A DNA stretch of 64,000 bases from Costus lasius (Eukaryota; Streptophyta; Magnoliopsida; Zingiberales; Costaceae). Under the pieces are notes generated by a model, which ran no database searches, was not told where the DNA came from, and worked only from the letters and a program-made list of their open reading frames with translations. Where the stretch lies: contig CM050451.1 of NCBI GenBank assembly GCA_027563935.2, forward strand, positions 98,421,565 to 98,485,564, given 5' to 3'. Shown here one piece after another: positions 35,658 to 47,195 of the stretch (its first letter is position 1; each line of letters opens with the position of its first letter). A program made the position numbers and the translations under genes.

Positions 35658-38600
35658 TCCCCCTCAAGCTAGAGCAAATATGTCAATCATGCCTAGCTTG
35701 TTACAAAAATCATGAAATTTTGTTGAGTTGAGAGCCTTAGTAAAGATATCAACGACTTGGTCTTCAGATTTGGTATATTGAGTGTTGATCTGGTGATTTA
35801 GAATGACATCTTTGACAAAATGACAGTCAATCTCCACATGTTTGGTTCTTTCATGAAATAAGGGATTGTTTGCAATGAATATAACCGATTGATCATCACA
35901 GTGCATGACCATTGGAGTAACAATAGCTATATTGAAATCTTGCAATAGACTCTTGATCCACATGAGCTCACACGTAGTATGAGCCATTGCCCGATATTCA
36001 GCTTCACAACTGGATCGAGATACAACATTTTGTTTCTTGCTTTTCCATGTGACTAGATTACCCCCAATGTATGTGCAAAACCCCGAGATGGATTTTTGAT
36101 CATTAATGTTTCCTGCATAATCTGCATTAGAGTAGGACTTAATAGTGAGTTGTCGTCCCTTTTTATATAGAAGACCCTTGCCTGGAGACTTCTTGATATA
36201 TTGTAACATTTTTAGCATTGCCTGCCAGTGGTCTTTCTTGGGGAACTGCATAAAGTGACTAACAACATCCACTGCGAATGATATATCCGGCTATGTGACA
36301 GTGAGGTATATAAGTCTGCCAACAACTTGCCGATACACAGTAGGATCAGTGTCTTTAGATTCCTTCCACTTACTATATCGTTCATTAGGAACCATAGGAA
36401 CATCAGTGGGTTTGTAATCAAGCATTCCTGTGTCAGATAAAAGATCAAGTATATACTTCCTTTGAGACAGATGAATATTTGAGCCCTTGTAAGCAATCTC
36501 AATTCCTAGAAAGTATCTAGGTTTACCCATATCACGAAGAGAAAAATGAGACTGTAAAAACCTTTTAGTCTCATCTATGCCTCTAGAATCACTTTCTGTG
36601 AGAAGAATATCATCGACGTAAATAGCCAAGATAATGATCCCATTGGTCGACTTACGAATAAATATTGAATGATCAGACTTCGCGTGAGGAAATCCAAATT
36701 TCGATATGATAGTAGAAAACTTCTGAAACTATACCCGAGGACTTTGTTTAAGTTCATATATAGCTTTACGCAACCTGCATACCAACTCCCCCTGCTAGAC
36801 ATAACTCGGAGGTTGATGCATATAAACTGCCTCATTAAGATCACTGTATAAGAAGACATTTTTGATGTCTAACTGATGAAGAGACCACCCAAGGGAGATG
36901 GCAAGCGAGAAGATGATACAGACATAATTCAATCGAGCACAGGAGAGAAGGTGTCAGAATAGTCAACCCCGTACACCTGAGTAAATCCTTTTGCCACAAG
37001 ACGAGCTTTGTAGCGATCGACGGACCCATCTGGATTGTGTTTTATGGCATAAACCCATTTGCAAGGCACAGGACGAGCCCCTGAGGGTAATGGTACAAGG
37101 GTCCATGTGTGCTGAGAAATAAGAGCTTCCATTTTTATATCCATAGCAGCCTTCCAGTGGGACTGAGAGAGAGCCTCAAAGATATTACGTGGCAAACCAT
37201 CAGATGAGATAGTAGTAATAAATGTACAATGGGAAGGAGAAATGCAAGAATAAGAGACAAATTCAGAAATGGAATACTTAGCTGTGGCCCAACGACCCTT
37301 GTGTAGGGCAGTCGAGAGATCATCGGTTGCAGGTGGTAGACTCTTAGGTAAAAGGTGGATTGGTGTAGGAGCTTCTGTGGTGACGGCCCTATTCCATCGC
37401 CGGTAAACCTGCAGAGGTAAATGCTCATGGTCCACAGAAGGAGGTACCTGAGGAGATGTCACGGGAACATCCTGAGAGCATGGTATAGGGAGAGGAACAG
37501 GGGTGGTTGAGGGTTGAGGACTCCTGACGCAGCGTTGGTTTGGAGAAAAATAATGTAGACTCAAAGAAGGATACATCCATGCTAGTAAAGTACTTGCTGT
37601 GAGTGGGATCAAAATATCTGTACCCCTTTTGTGTCCTAGAGTACCCAAGGAAAATACATTTTGTAGAATGAGGACTTAGCTTATCCACACCAAGAGAGAG
37701 ATTGTGGACATAACAGAGGCAACCAAAGGTCTTGGGCGGAACAGGAAATATAGATTGGCTGGGGTAGAGTATAGAGAGGGGAGATTTACCGTGCAAGGAA
37801 GAAGTTGGTACACAATTTATCAGAAAAGTAGCAGTGAGGACAACATCACCCCAAAAGTTTTTAGGCACATGCATATGAAACATTAAGGTACGAGAAACAT
37901 CAAGTAGATGACGGTTCTTGCGTTCAACAACACCATTTTGGGGAGAAGTATAGGGGCACGTTGTTTGGTGAATAATGTCGTGTAAACCACAAAACTCTTG
38001 AAAGACTGAACTGGTATACTCAAGAGCATTATCAGTGCGGAGTGTTTTCAGTGGCAAGCCAAATTGATTCTTGACCTCAGCATAAAAAAGTTTAAATGCA
38101 TTAAAAGCATCAGAATGATTCTTCAGTAAAAAGACCCAACACATGCATGAATAGTCATTGATAAATGTGACAAATTATTTAAAACCATCTCTGGTGATTA
38201 CAGGACTAGGACCCCATATATCTAAATGAACAATATGAAACGGAGTAGTAGTTGGTGGATTAGTACTGCTAGGAAAAGAGGTCCTATGGTGCTTGCCAAA
38301 CTCACAAGCTTCACATTCAAAATTAGGACAGGACTTCAGCAACAAAAATTGCTGAACTTTGCTAGGTGAGACATGACCTAACCGACAGTGCCATGTAAAG
38401 GGAGATGATGTAGACAAAAGCACCTGAGCAGTATCCAGTGCAAGATCGGTGAGGACATAGACACCGCCAGCTTTAAGCCCCTCACCAATCTTCGCCTTCG
38501 TCCTGAGGTCCTGAACGATACAATAGGAAGCAAGGAATGTTATAGAGCAATTTAGGCTTTTTGTGAGGGCATAAACAGAAATGAGATTGATAGGAAATTT

Positions 38601-39197
38601 AGGAATATAAAGAACATCAGAAAGTATAAGCTTGGGACTTAAGTGAACAGTTCCCTTTCTGTGGACAGGAATAAGAGACCCATCTGCAATTGACACTGGG
38701 CTATAGTTGGTACCAAGATGTAAGGAAGCAAATAGTGAACGATTACCTGAAACATGAGACATGGCACCAGAATCTAAAACCCAAGTATTAGCAGAGGCAA
38801 CGAGAGAAGCAGCACCGGAGACGCCTAGCGCCGTAGCCATTAAGGAAGAGGTGGAAGCTTCAGCTTGAGTGGCCAATCTAACAAGGCATTAATACTCAGC
38901 AGAAGAGACCGTGATGGTCGAATCAGTAGATGATGAGGAGGCTGCGGTGACCGCCGGTCCTAGAGCAGGTGCTCCACTATCAACTACCATTTTGGCATAA
39001 GATGGCTTGCCAAACTTCTTCCAGCATCGATCAGAAGGATGATTGCTTCGCCCGCAATGTTCATAAGAAGTAGAGACATGACCACATCCTTTGCCCCGAC
39101 TAGAAGATTCGCGTCTGCCTCCTTGGGGAGCAAGGAGGGCACTACTAGTATCAGCAAAAGGAGTGACCACGGAGACACGCAGGAGGTTTGAGTAAAC
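35658..39197 (-). pseudogene. Decayed Ale/Retrofit-type copia gag-pol
   Basis: On the minus strand, in order: end of Gag with a zinc knuckle (38889-39197, YEHCGRSNHPSDRC; the first Cys of CCHC is Tyr), protease WVLDSGAMSH near 38788, GAG-pre-integrase HCRLGH...CEAC, integrase with LDIWGP, LRTDNALEY and PQNGVVERKNR (all three catalytic residues kept), reverse transcriptase ([20 protein letters not shown] near 37050; IYVDDILL near 36615), and RNase H (YSNADYAG, SRSSCEAEYRAM) to a stop at 35664-35666 that merges with a GGGGGAGTG polypurine tract. Stops at 38175-38177, 36795-36797 and 36291-36293, a frameshift in about 37500-37560 and others near 36930-36860 kill it. Motif wording suits the Ale/Retrofit lineage. 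The 5' end is missing: at 39198 another LTR begins. Confidence 0.9.
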
Positions 39198-39453
39198 TGT
39201 TGGGAAACCCCGGGGACATTTTATAATTTTTTGGCATTACAGACATTACATACGCAGCGGAATAATGTCCCCGAACAGGCCGGTCCCAAAAACCCAGTGA
39301 AGATCGCATGCGAGGGAGTCGACACGATGTGATAGGAAGTACCTCAAGCAAGTAAAGAGATGCCGATGTCGAGATAGGCGCCCACGTGTTTTCCCTCTGC
39401 AGTCTCACACACACGGACTCCTCGAGCTCTCTTCTTCCGCGCTTGGTGCTAGC
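39198..39453 (-). repeat. Copia LTR, 3'-terminal part (minus orientation)
   Basis: Ends on the minus strand with GGGTTTCCCAACA at 39198. It is cut at 39453 by the solo LTR 39454-40906 and resumes at 40912. No primer-binding site follows the end, so this is a solo or truncated LTR lying against the Gag of the Ale-type element. It may continue through 41332 and 43309-44501 (see those entries). Confidence 0.55.
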
Positions 39454-40906
39454 TGATGTCTCGTATTTATGTAATCTTTTTGACTAATGTTTCCTCGTGA
39501 ATCAAGACATATTTTCATGCTTTTACATCTCTTTTCAGCTTAATTCACTTAATATCTTCAGAAGCTTCACTACTTGTCATATTTGTTAAATACAGGAAAA
39601 TTCACTCGTTTCTAGAGCTATACGGATGCACAATCACATACCCGAGTGAATCTGAATTTATGATAAGAAATTTAGCTTAGCTTCAGACGAGAGCTAGAAC
39701 TCAGCCGCATTCAGCATTTATTGCCAGCTCTCAAGACACAAGCCATCAAGAGAAGACACACGCCAACAAGACACACGCCATCAACATTCATGAACAAGCA
39801 CTAAAGAGGAGACATTCATGAATGAGCATTGATTAAACACATTCATGAATGTTGATTTATTAAGGGATGTTCATGAATGGCGCCATATTAAAGGATGTTC
39901 ATGAATGGAGGCACCATGAAAAGGCACCATGACGAGGTACCATGAAGAGGTACCTTGAAGTGGCACATTGAAGAGGCGCCTTGAAGACTATAAGAGGGAT
40001 GAGTTCTTTCTTCAGAGGGGGGAGTCGAAGGCAAGAAGAGGATTGCGCCAAGAGCTTAAAGGACTGGTTCCAAGGCAAGAGAACAACATTCCAAAGAGAG
40101 AAAGGCGACATCAAGGGAGGAGCAGAGGAGTTTGTCTTAGTTCTTTTCTCTTTTCTACTTTGTTCTGTCACCTTTACATCTTAATCATAAATCTTGTACT
40201 TGTAGTAACCATGTGTGTATTAGCGTAAAACCTCTATCGGGATTCGGGCGTAGCCCGTCTTTATGATTTACAAGTATTAATGTTAAGAATTGCTTTCCGA
40301 TATATCTATTGAGACCATTTGATCCAGATTTATTTCATTCGTGTTTATCGATTTTCGGCCGGATTGGTTTTCGCGCTTTAGTTGATTGTGGTAACAATTG
40401 AGAGGTGAATCACAATCAACACATTCTCCTTGATCAAACTTGTGTGCTCTATTGCGAGAGTCGTAGAGACCACTTGGGGAATCTTGGTGTCTTGATTCAC
40501 ACGATCTACCTCTTCTTAGTCCACCGCGAGAGTAGGAGACTAACTAAGTAGAATGTGGAGTTGTCCACCACGAGAGTAGGAGACTAACTCAGTTGTTGAG
40601 TCGCGCACCCGAGAGGGGCACGGCTCAAGAGGACACATCCTTGGTTTTCTAGAGATTATCAAAGCAGTACTTCTCATTACGCATATAAGTTCAAAGACGT
40701 GGTGAAACCCGACATCCCTATTTCTCTCTCTTCGTTCGACCTTCGTTTTATTACGTTCTTTTTAATTAGAATTGCGACACCATCTAAGACCCTCATTCAT
40801 TTAGCTATTGATTGTACGATTAGTCGGTAATTTACACTAGTCCTCGTGGGAACGATATCTTAAGTACTGCATCAGTAAGCCGTGCGCTTGCGGATTTTGT
40901 GCAACA
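39454..40906 (+). mobile_element. Solo gypsy LTR (1453 bp), second copy
   Basis: Same family as 34003-35369, starting TGATGTCTCG and ending GTGCAACA, with its own perfect duplication CTAGC (39449-39453 and 40907-40911). It is somewhat longer, mainly through insertions near 39750-39900 in a region of repeated CATTCATGAA and AAGAGGCACC-like words. It contains the shared cassette (GAGAGGTGAATCACAATC near 40400). Confidence 0.9.
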
Positions 40907-40911
40907 CTAGC

Positions 40912-41332
40912 CTCGGGAAGAAGATCCAAGCCTTAGGTCACACTTCAACTTGCGCCACCTCTAAGGTACATGCGCCAAGATGAAGTAGAGGAGAAGAAGT
41001 CGCCAAGTCCAAGTCCTTCTTGCGTCAAGAGGAGGAGAAGAAGACTTGTGCTTGCGGCTAGATGATGGAGGAAGAGAAGTTGCGCCAAGAGCCTCCAAGC
41101 TTTCGCCCCTCTCTATTACTTACGCCTCTAAGGATTGTAACATATATGAGGGGGCGGCTAGGTGCTCTTTTATAGGGCAAGAGGCGGTTTTTGAAAGGCT
41201 AGGATCAAGACAAGTGGGCAGCTAGGATGAGAAGGTTTGAGGCTGTTGTATCCCAACAAGTAGGTAAACTAAACTTATTCTTAAAGTCGCAGCCAGAACC
41301 TAAGTGTTGGTGCACAGGGACTTGTCACCCCC
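40912..41332 (-). repeat. Copia LTR, middle part (minus orientation)
   Basis: On the minus strand this contains CTATAAAAGAGCACC (plus about 41160-41180), a strong TATA-box match, which suits an LTR promoter in this orientation. GCGCCA-rich words recur. TGTTGGGATACAACAG (minus, ending plus 41258) could be an LTR start, giving an LTR of 39198-41258, but the flanks TAAAC (39193-39197) and AGTAGGTAAAC do not form a clean duplication. The alternative is that the LTR runs on across the solo LTR to 44501. Confidence 0.5.
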
Positions 41333-43308
41333 TGATACGGCTCTAAAAACTAGTTTGGTCACCACACTTGTTGTTATCTCCGCAAGTGCACGGATGCTCG
41401 AAGTAGTAATTAAGATATCGAACCCACATAGGCCTATGTTGTCGAATACCAAATAGTTGATTTCTTACTATCTAGGCTAATCGAAGTAGTGAGAATAGCA
41501 ATTGGAAGCTAAAACAGAATTATCAAAGAGAAAAACTGGGGTTAGGGTTTCATTCACTTTAACTTTTATGACTAGATATGAATAAGGATTTCGTCAGTTC
41601 AAATTTATCATGATGAAGATGTAATTTACTTAATAAAAAGATTGTTTCACTTTCGTGCAAACAACCACACAGGGATTTATCTTCGCTTTCACGCAAGATT
41701 CGTCCCAACGCTGAAGATAAGTAAATCATCAAATAATGAACTCAAGGATCACTTTCGTGCATCCGAATTCTAGGTTGATAATCTCTAGTGGAGTCTCAAG
41801 GATCACTTTCGTGCATCTGAGTCTCTACACTAGTTTTACTCATGGATCTGCAACGTTCCGATCCTTGCTTTCGCACAAGATCTCCATGCTTGACAAATAG
41901 ACTCGATTTATAGGTTCATGTTATAATCATGACAATTAATCTACTAGAACAGATCAAATTAGATCTAACCTAAGGAAGGGATCCTAACATGCAATTCTAG
42001 GGTTCCTTATTCTCAAGCAAATCACCTTTCAGTCTCATTGAGAAAATTCTAAAAACATAATTAGTAACATGGACTTATAGAGAGTCTAAGTATAATTATC
42101 ACATGAGCAAAATCATCATGCTAAGATTAAACTCAACGAAATAGTGAAAAAGTAGTTATCTAGTCATTAGAAATTAAGTGAATTACTACCCCATGTCCCA
42201 AAAGTAGTTTAAGCTATCATCATGAAGGAATTACAATAAGTCATGGTTTCAGAGGATCAAAAATCAAAGGAAAAGAGAAGTTTAGAAAATACAGCACGGT
42301 TGTGAAGTATTTCACAGTCGTAATTTGTAAAGATCGTCGATGAACAGTGTCGGTGACTCCTTTTTCTTCGATTTCTCTTCCAATTGATCTCCTTTCGAAC
42401 TAAAACTTCTGGCATGTTGTCTCCTCCTTCAGATGAAGCTTTAGTATGAAAATCACGGCCGGAGATCGTTTGGATTGAGCGCAGCGGCGAAACCCTAGGC
42501 GGCGGTGTGAATCCCAATTTCTCTCTCGACAGTCGATGAAAATTGGGGCTTCTAGTGTGTGTCCGTTCCTTTCGTCCCAAAGCTCCTTTTGCTTCTTACG
42601 GTATCCAATTTGGGGTTCTGGATCGCTCATAATCCTCTCCGCAAGATTCGGGCGTTAAAGTTGACCTAGGTGTCGTGTTCAAAAAAGGAATTACGACAGT
42701 GGAATAGTTTACGGCACTGCCGTAAAATCGCTCAAGTCTACTATTTTGATGTCATCCGGGAATTACGGCACCGTAATCTGGTTTACGGTAGTGCCGTAAA
42801 ATCGGCTGAACTCTATATTCGCGAATGTCTGGCAATTACGGCCCGTGTAGTTTCTTACGGTAGTGCCGTAATATTGAGCGAAGTTTCTGTTCTGAAGCGT
42901 TCTGAAATACAGTACCGTAATATTGTTTACGGCGGTGCCGTAAAATCTGAAAAACTTTCTGTTCGGAAATTCTTCAAAATACGGCAGGGCTCGAATTTTA
43001 CGGTACTGTCTGAAAATACGGTACCGTAAAATGGATTACGGCACTGCCGTAATTGCTGACTTACTCCGTTTTACGTGAAATTTCTTGGGTGACCTCCTCT
43101 TGATGATGGGAATCCTTCTATATATTTGATTTTGCATGAAAATAACTAAAAATAGTGCCTTTTTACCTAAAAATCATCAAAAACAAAGAAGAGTGTAGAT
43201 TCCGCAGATATTGATAAAATATGGCATAAAAACAAGCAAAGTCTATGAATATGACATATAAATATTAATAAAATGGCATAGAAATCACGATGAATGTCGG
43301 TGTCATCA
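41333..43308 (-). repeat. Isolated gypsy (Athila-like) LTR, 1976 bp
   Basis: On the minus strand it starts TGATGACACCGACATTC and ends CCGTATCA. Its first 900 bp match the 3' LTR of the Athila-type element at 59.7-60.47 kb in layout and wording. The flanks, CCCCC and GAGGT, do not form a duplication, so simple solo-LTR formation is not proved. It contains the most regular palindrome array of the window (42708-43053). Confidence 0.8.
42708..43053. repeat. Array of hyphenated palindromes, about 72-bp period
   Basis: Five near-perfect dyads of the form TTACGGCACTGCCGTAA start at 42708, 42782, 42854, 42925 and 43034. Smaller dyads such as TTACGGCACCGTAA and TACGGTACCGTA lie between them. The unit spacing is 71-74 bp for the first four. 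The centre varies (CACTG, TAGTG, CGGTG) while both arms are kept. Confidence 0.88.
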
Positions 43309-44501
43309 GAGGTAAGGAAAATCTCCAAGACATTTCCATAATTCTCATTCAACCCTTCCTTTTGTGCCCACACCCTTCCTTGTGCGCCAAGGCCTTGCCT
43401 TGCGCCCCAAGAAATGCCATAGAGGCATTCATACCATAAGGGATAAGGGGGAGGCGCCAATTGCTACCTTATGAAGCAAATTGCGCCACTTCTCCCCATT
43501 ATGCCCATAGGCACCTAGGGGAGAAGTCTTCTCCCCATTATACCCTTTTCATCCTTCTTCTCTTCATGACAACTTATTAGTGAGCCAAACTTAGCAATGG
43601 GCCTAGCCTAAAGTCCATTACCCATGTTTAACAAAGCTATTGGATCCAATCCAATTTAACCCAAGGTCAAATGAGGCTAACCATGGTTAATCCGGCCAAT
43701 ATGCCAAAAATAGAAGTTGGCTCCAATAAGTTTCTTCCATCTCATCAGGCCCATTGGCGCTGATGAAATCTCCAAAATAGATCCGAGTTATCCAATAACT
43801 CGATCATAAGGCTTCCTGATCAATACGAGAACTCGAGTGTCTTGGTGTGTGACCCTGTAGGTCCCTTTGACGTTGGCAGTGCAGACCTAAGGTCTCACAA
43901 GCAGTGAGTGGCACCTAGCAGTGTATCGCTGCTACCCAAGTCATCGGAATGGATATCGACATCGACATCCCCATCATCGCAATAGGTGCAGATACATTAC
44001 AGTCCTTTTGCCAAACTGATATCCAATTGGACAAGTGTGTCATCACTTGTTTTCATCCAATCACATGGCTATGACTAAATCAGGTGTTTACCTGGGTATG
44101 GCCATACACTTTCAGTCATAGACCATAGAGGAGCTCCATGGATATCATACTTCCTAAAGGAAGGGGCAAATCCTTGATCTGTCAATTGGTCTTCTCATAT
44201 GGGTCGTGACATGCTCAATGACAACCTTTATGACCTCCCAATTACGGCAAGGTGTTGGGTTGCATCAAAGCATGTCTCTAACCATATAGAAGAGTCAATG
44301 ACCTCAAGTCTAAGGATCAATGCATCTCCTATCACTTGTGAGGATAACTCATGACACTAAGTCATAGCCTCATAGTGGGTCGGTCCAGTATATCCATCAC
44401 TGATATACCTATATGCCTGCGTTAGCACCGCGTGCCTAACCAGCTCATATACTAGTCTCATGGATACCATAGCTGTCCTATATCCACTAAGGTATATTGA
44501 C
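43309..44501 (-). repeat. Copia LTR fragment related to the 23.3-kb element's LTR
   Basis: On the minus strand it contains GTGTATGGCCATACCCAGGT (plus 44089-44108), also present in both LTRs of the intact copia element, followed by a similar CACTTGTCCAAT phrase. Overall the two LTRs are otherwise diverged. The fragment lacks its start: at about 44502 it abuts the truncated gypsy LTR. It may be the 5' part of the LTR seen at 39198-41332. Confidence 0.55.
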
Positions 44502-45533
44502 TAGGTTTGAAAAGAATAGATCTGACGTTGCGATTCACCTCTCAGTCCTTCTCGTAACGTCTAAGACGTAAAATTACTTGATCAGGGTAATTTATGGAAT
44601 AAACATAATTCTAATCAAATCAAATCTATAAAAATCATGACAAAGATTTAAGACAATATATTTAATCCATGAATCATCAACGGGCTACACCCGAAATCTA
44701 GAAAATAGGTTTACACGTTCATATTCAAAGCAAACAGCATGTTCATCGATGAAAATTGCATGGAAACTTAAGAATATTACAGGAAATCGCTAGACAAGTA
44801 ATTAGAAAAGCTTCCTCTCGATGTGGAGACGAAGATGAAGCATCCAATTCTTCCTTTGCGCTGCTTTCCTGATCGAATTCTGCCCTGGAAGTGATTTTCG
44901 CCGTCGTCGCCTCCTCTGTTCATTTTCGTGTGTAGAAGCCCCCAAAACCCTTCCAAAATCCTTCATTTTATAGTCTAATCAATATAGAACCCATCTAGGA
45001 AGATTTCTGGAGAGTTTGGTTCAATTCTGGTTCAGTTTGAAGTCAAATCGAGTAAGAAACCGAAAGGGCGGACGTTTTTACGGCTCGTAATAAGTTTACG
45101 GCCACGGCCGTAATTCTTTCTGTGTGTACAGGCTTTATATCACAAAAATATTCACGGACCGTAGTGGATTTACGACTTCACCTGTGAAAGTTTCTGTGCA
45201 TTCCAACACTTAGCCGTTTTTCACCCACTACTCGAACTCGAAATTACAGCCGACCTAGAATTACAACCAAGGCTGTAATTCTCGCGTTCTTCACTATTTT
45301 AACTCCAAATTCGACATGTAAGCTTGTGATCTCCTCGGGAATCATGCTTTGGCTTCAAAACTCGTGAAATCAATCATTTTTACTATTTTACCTACATTTT
45401 CAATAAAACTAAGAAAAGTGAAGATTCTGTGCCAAGTGAAGTAAAAACATTAAAAGTTGTATAAAATCATTCAATTAAGCCCAAAATATCATATAAAATA
45501 TAGGCAAAAATATGGTGTAAATGCAACGCATCA
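44502..45533 (-). repeat. Truncated 3' LTR of gag-only gypsy element
   Basis: Matches 51222-52256 closely. It begins TGATGCGTTGCATTTACACC on the minus strand and breaks off at about 44502 within TAGGTTTGAAAA. The conserved sequence GAGGATAAGC-AAATTTAAGTCTAGGG precedes it (minus strand, plus 45534-45565), as in other Athila/Tat elements. Confidence 0.87.
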
Positions 45534-47190
45534 AAAACCCTAGACTTAAATTTGCTTATCCTCAAGCAATACTTTGATATGTATGAAGAATGTAATGATA
45601 AGGAATAATCTTATTTGTTTTTGCCCCTAATAACATCCTTAGTCCACAAATTAAGCAATCAATCTTTCTAACTCAGGTAATTCAAGAAAAATCATAATAG
45701 AAATAAATTCCCAAGAGGTTACAATCTAAGAAAGATAAAATTCACAATTTATGTCATAGTATTCATTCTTCACACACTAAATATCAGATACTTTCAACTT
45801 AATAAATCTATCTTACTGAACACACAAAAATTTATTTCAAGAATCTCAGTGATGTTAAAAATAAGAGATTTTAAAAGCAATTTGGTCTTTAAACTATCAT
45901 ATGCTATTTACCGTTAGCATCATAACATTGTTTAAAGTATACCATAGAGTAGTATAATTTAACTCATAGTCTCAATCTAGGGTCAACGGAGTTGTCCACT
46001 TAACCTACAGCTTTCTCTTTTTCTCCAATTTTTTTTCTTTTTTATTTATTAGACTTCAACTCATGTCTTCGGTACCACTACTAAATTTAGTAGTGCCAAG
46101 TAGAGGAGTCTTTTCTCTCTCTTTTTCTTCTTCTTTTTTATATATTTTTCTAGAGAAAACCGATCAGTGGTATGATACTTAAATCGTTATCGATGCTTGA
46201 TCACAACAGATTTAAAGTATACCAACTCGTGGTATAATATAACTCATAACTTAAGATTTCTCAACTAGAGGAGTTGGAGCAAATCTTAGTTAAATAAATA
46301 TCACCAAATTTCTCTTCATAAAAATTTCTGTCAAGCAAAAATAAATAAATTAAACTTCAAGTATAAAGATACTATGCATGTGTCCTATGAACATATAACA
46401 GTTCACATATGCATTTTATCAATACCAGAATTGAATTTACCAACAATTTAAGTCTATATGAAATTTCAAAAATTCCCTATGTCATCAAATTAATCACTCA
46501 AAATGTTTCATAAGAAAAATTAAGGATAAAACAAGTTTGATTATCCTTAAAAATCATAAACATGCAAAATACATACCTATAAAGCTTTGAAGAAAAAGCA
46601 AAATATATGAGGACACCCTAGACTTAAATTGTTGCATATACATAGACATTAAAATCAATGAATCATAGATTTTAGAAAAAATGTTGCAAGAGTTCTCTTT
46701 TATAATGTGGGCGAAAACCTATTCAGTTATATCAAAAGATGAAAACATGATCCCGAAAAATCTAGAAACTGTATCACATTAAAGATAATCATATTTTACA
46801 ATGTAAACAAGTTTCAAACATTAAATACCATCATGTTTCATTTTCAAAATCATATTAACCATACTCACAAAGAAGATATCGTAAGAATCATGGTCCGTGA
46901 GTGACTCACGGCTACACCCATGAAAGTTTCGTTTGGTGCTTGTTTTTCATGTAAAAATTTTCCAAAAATTCCTGCACATAAAATAACTTATTAAAAGATT
47001 TTCTATCAATAAAAATTCATCAATACATGCTGCAAAAAGTCATAAAAATTAAAAGAAAATAAATTTAGTAAAGAAAAATCGAAACTAAAAATGTTGGAAT
47101 GGAAAAAGTGCAAAGCCTCTAGGTTCCCTCCCAGGAAGCGCTTGTTTAAGGTCATTAGCTTGACCATAACTTCATGTCATGGTGGAGTTA
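45534..47190 (-). other. 3' non-coding region of gag-only gypsy element
   Basis: AT-rich with no coding frames. It shares GGTACCAC...AGTGCCAAG...GGAGTC words (plus about 46067-46110) with the 3' region of the 60-62 kb element (plus 60998-61040 and 61100-61140), and carries the post-pol motif at 47125-47165 (minus-strand GGTCAAGCTAATGACCTTAA then GCGCTTCCTGGGAGG). Confidence 0.7.
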
Positions 47191-47195
47191 GTGAA

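Noticed and set aside
37704..37886. Plus-strand frame opposite the Ale-type integrase
   Set aside because: Antisense shadow of the copia pol pseudogene.
42708..43053. Regular repeats resembling a CRISPR array
   Set aside because: Plant nuclear DNA, repeats lie inside an LTR, spacers are related to each other, and no cas genes occur.
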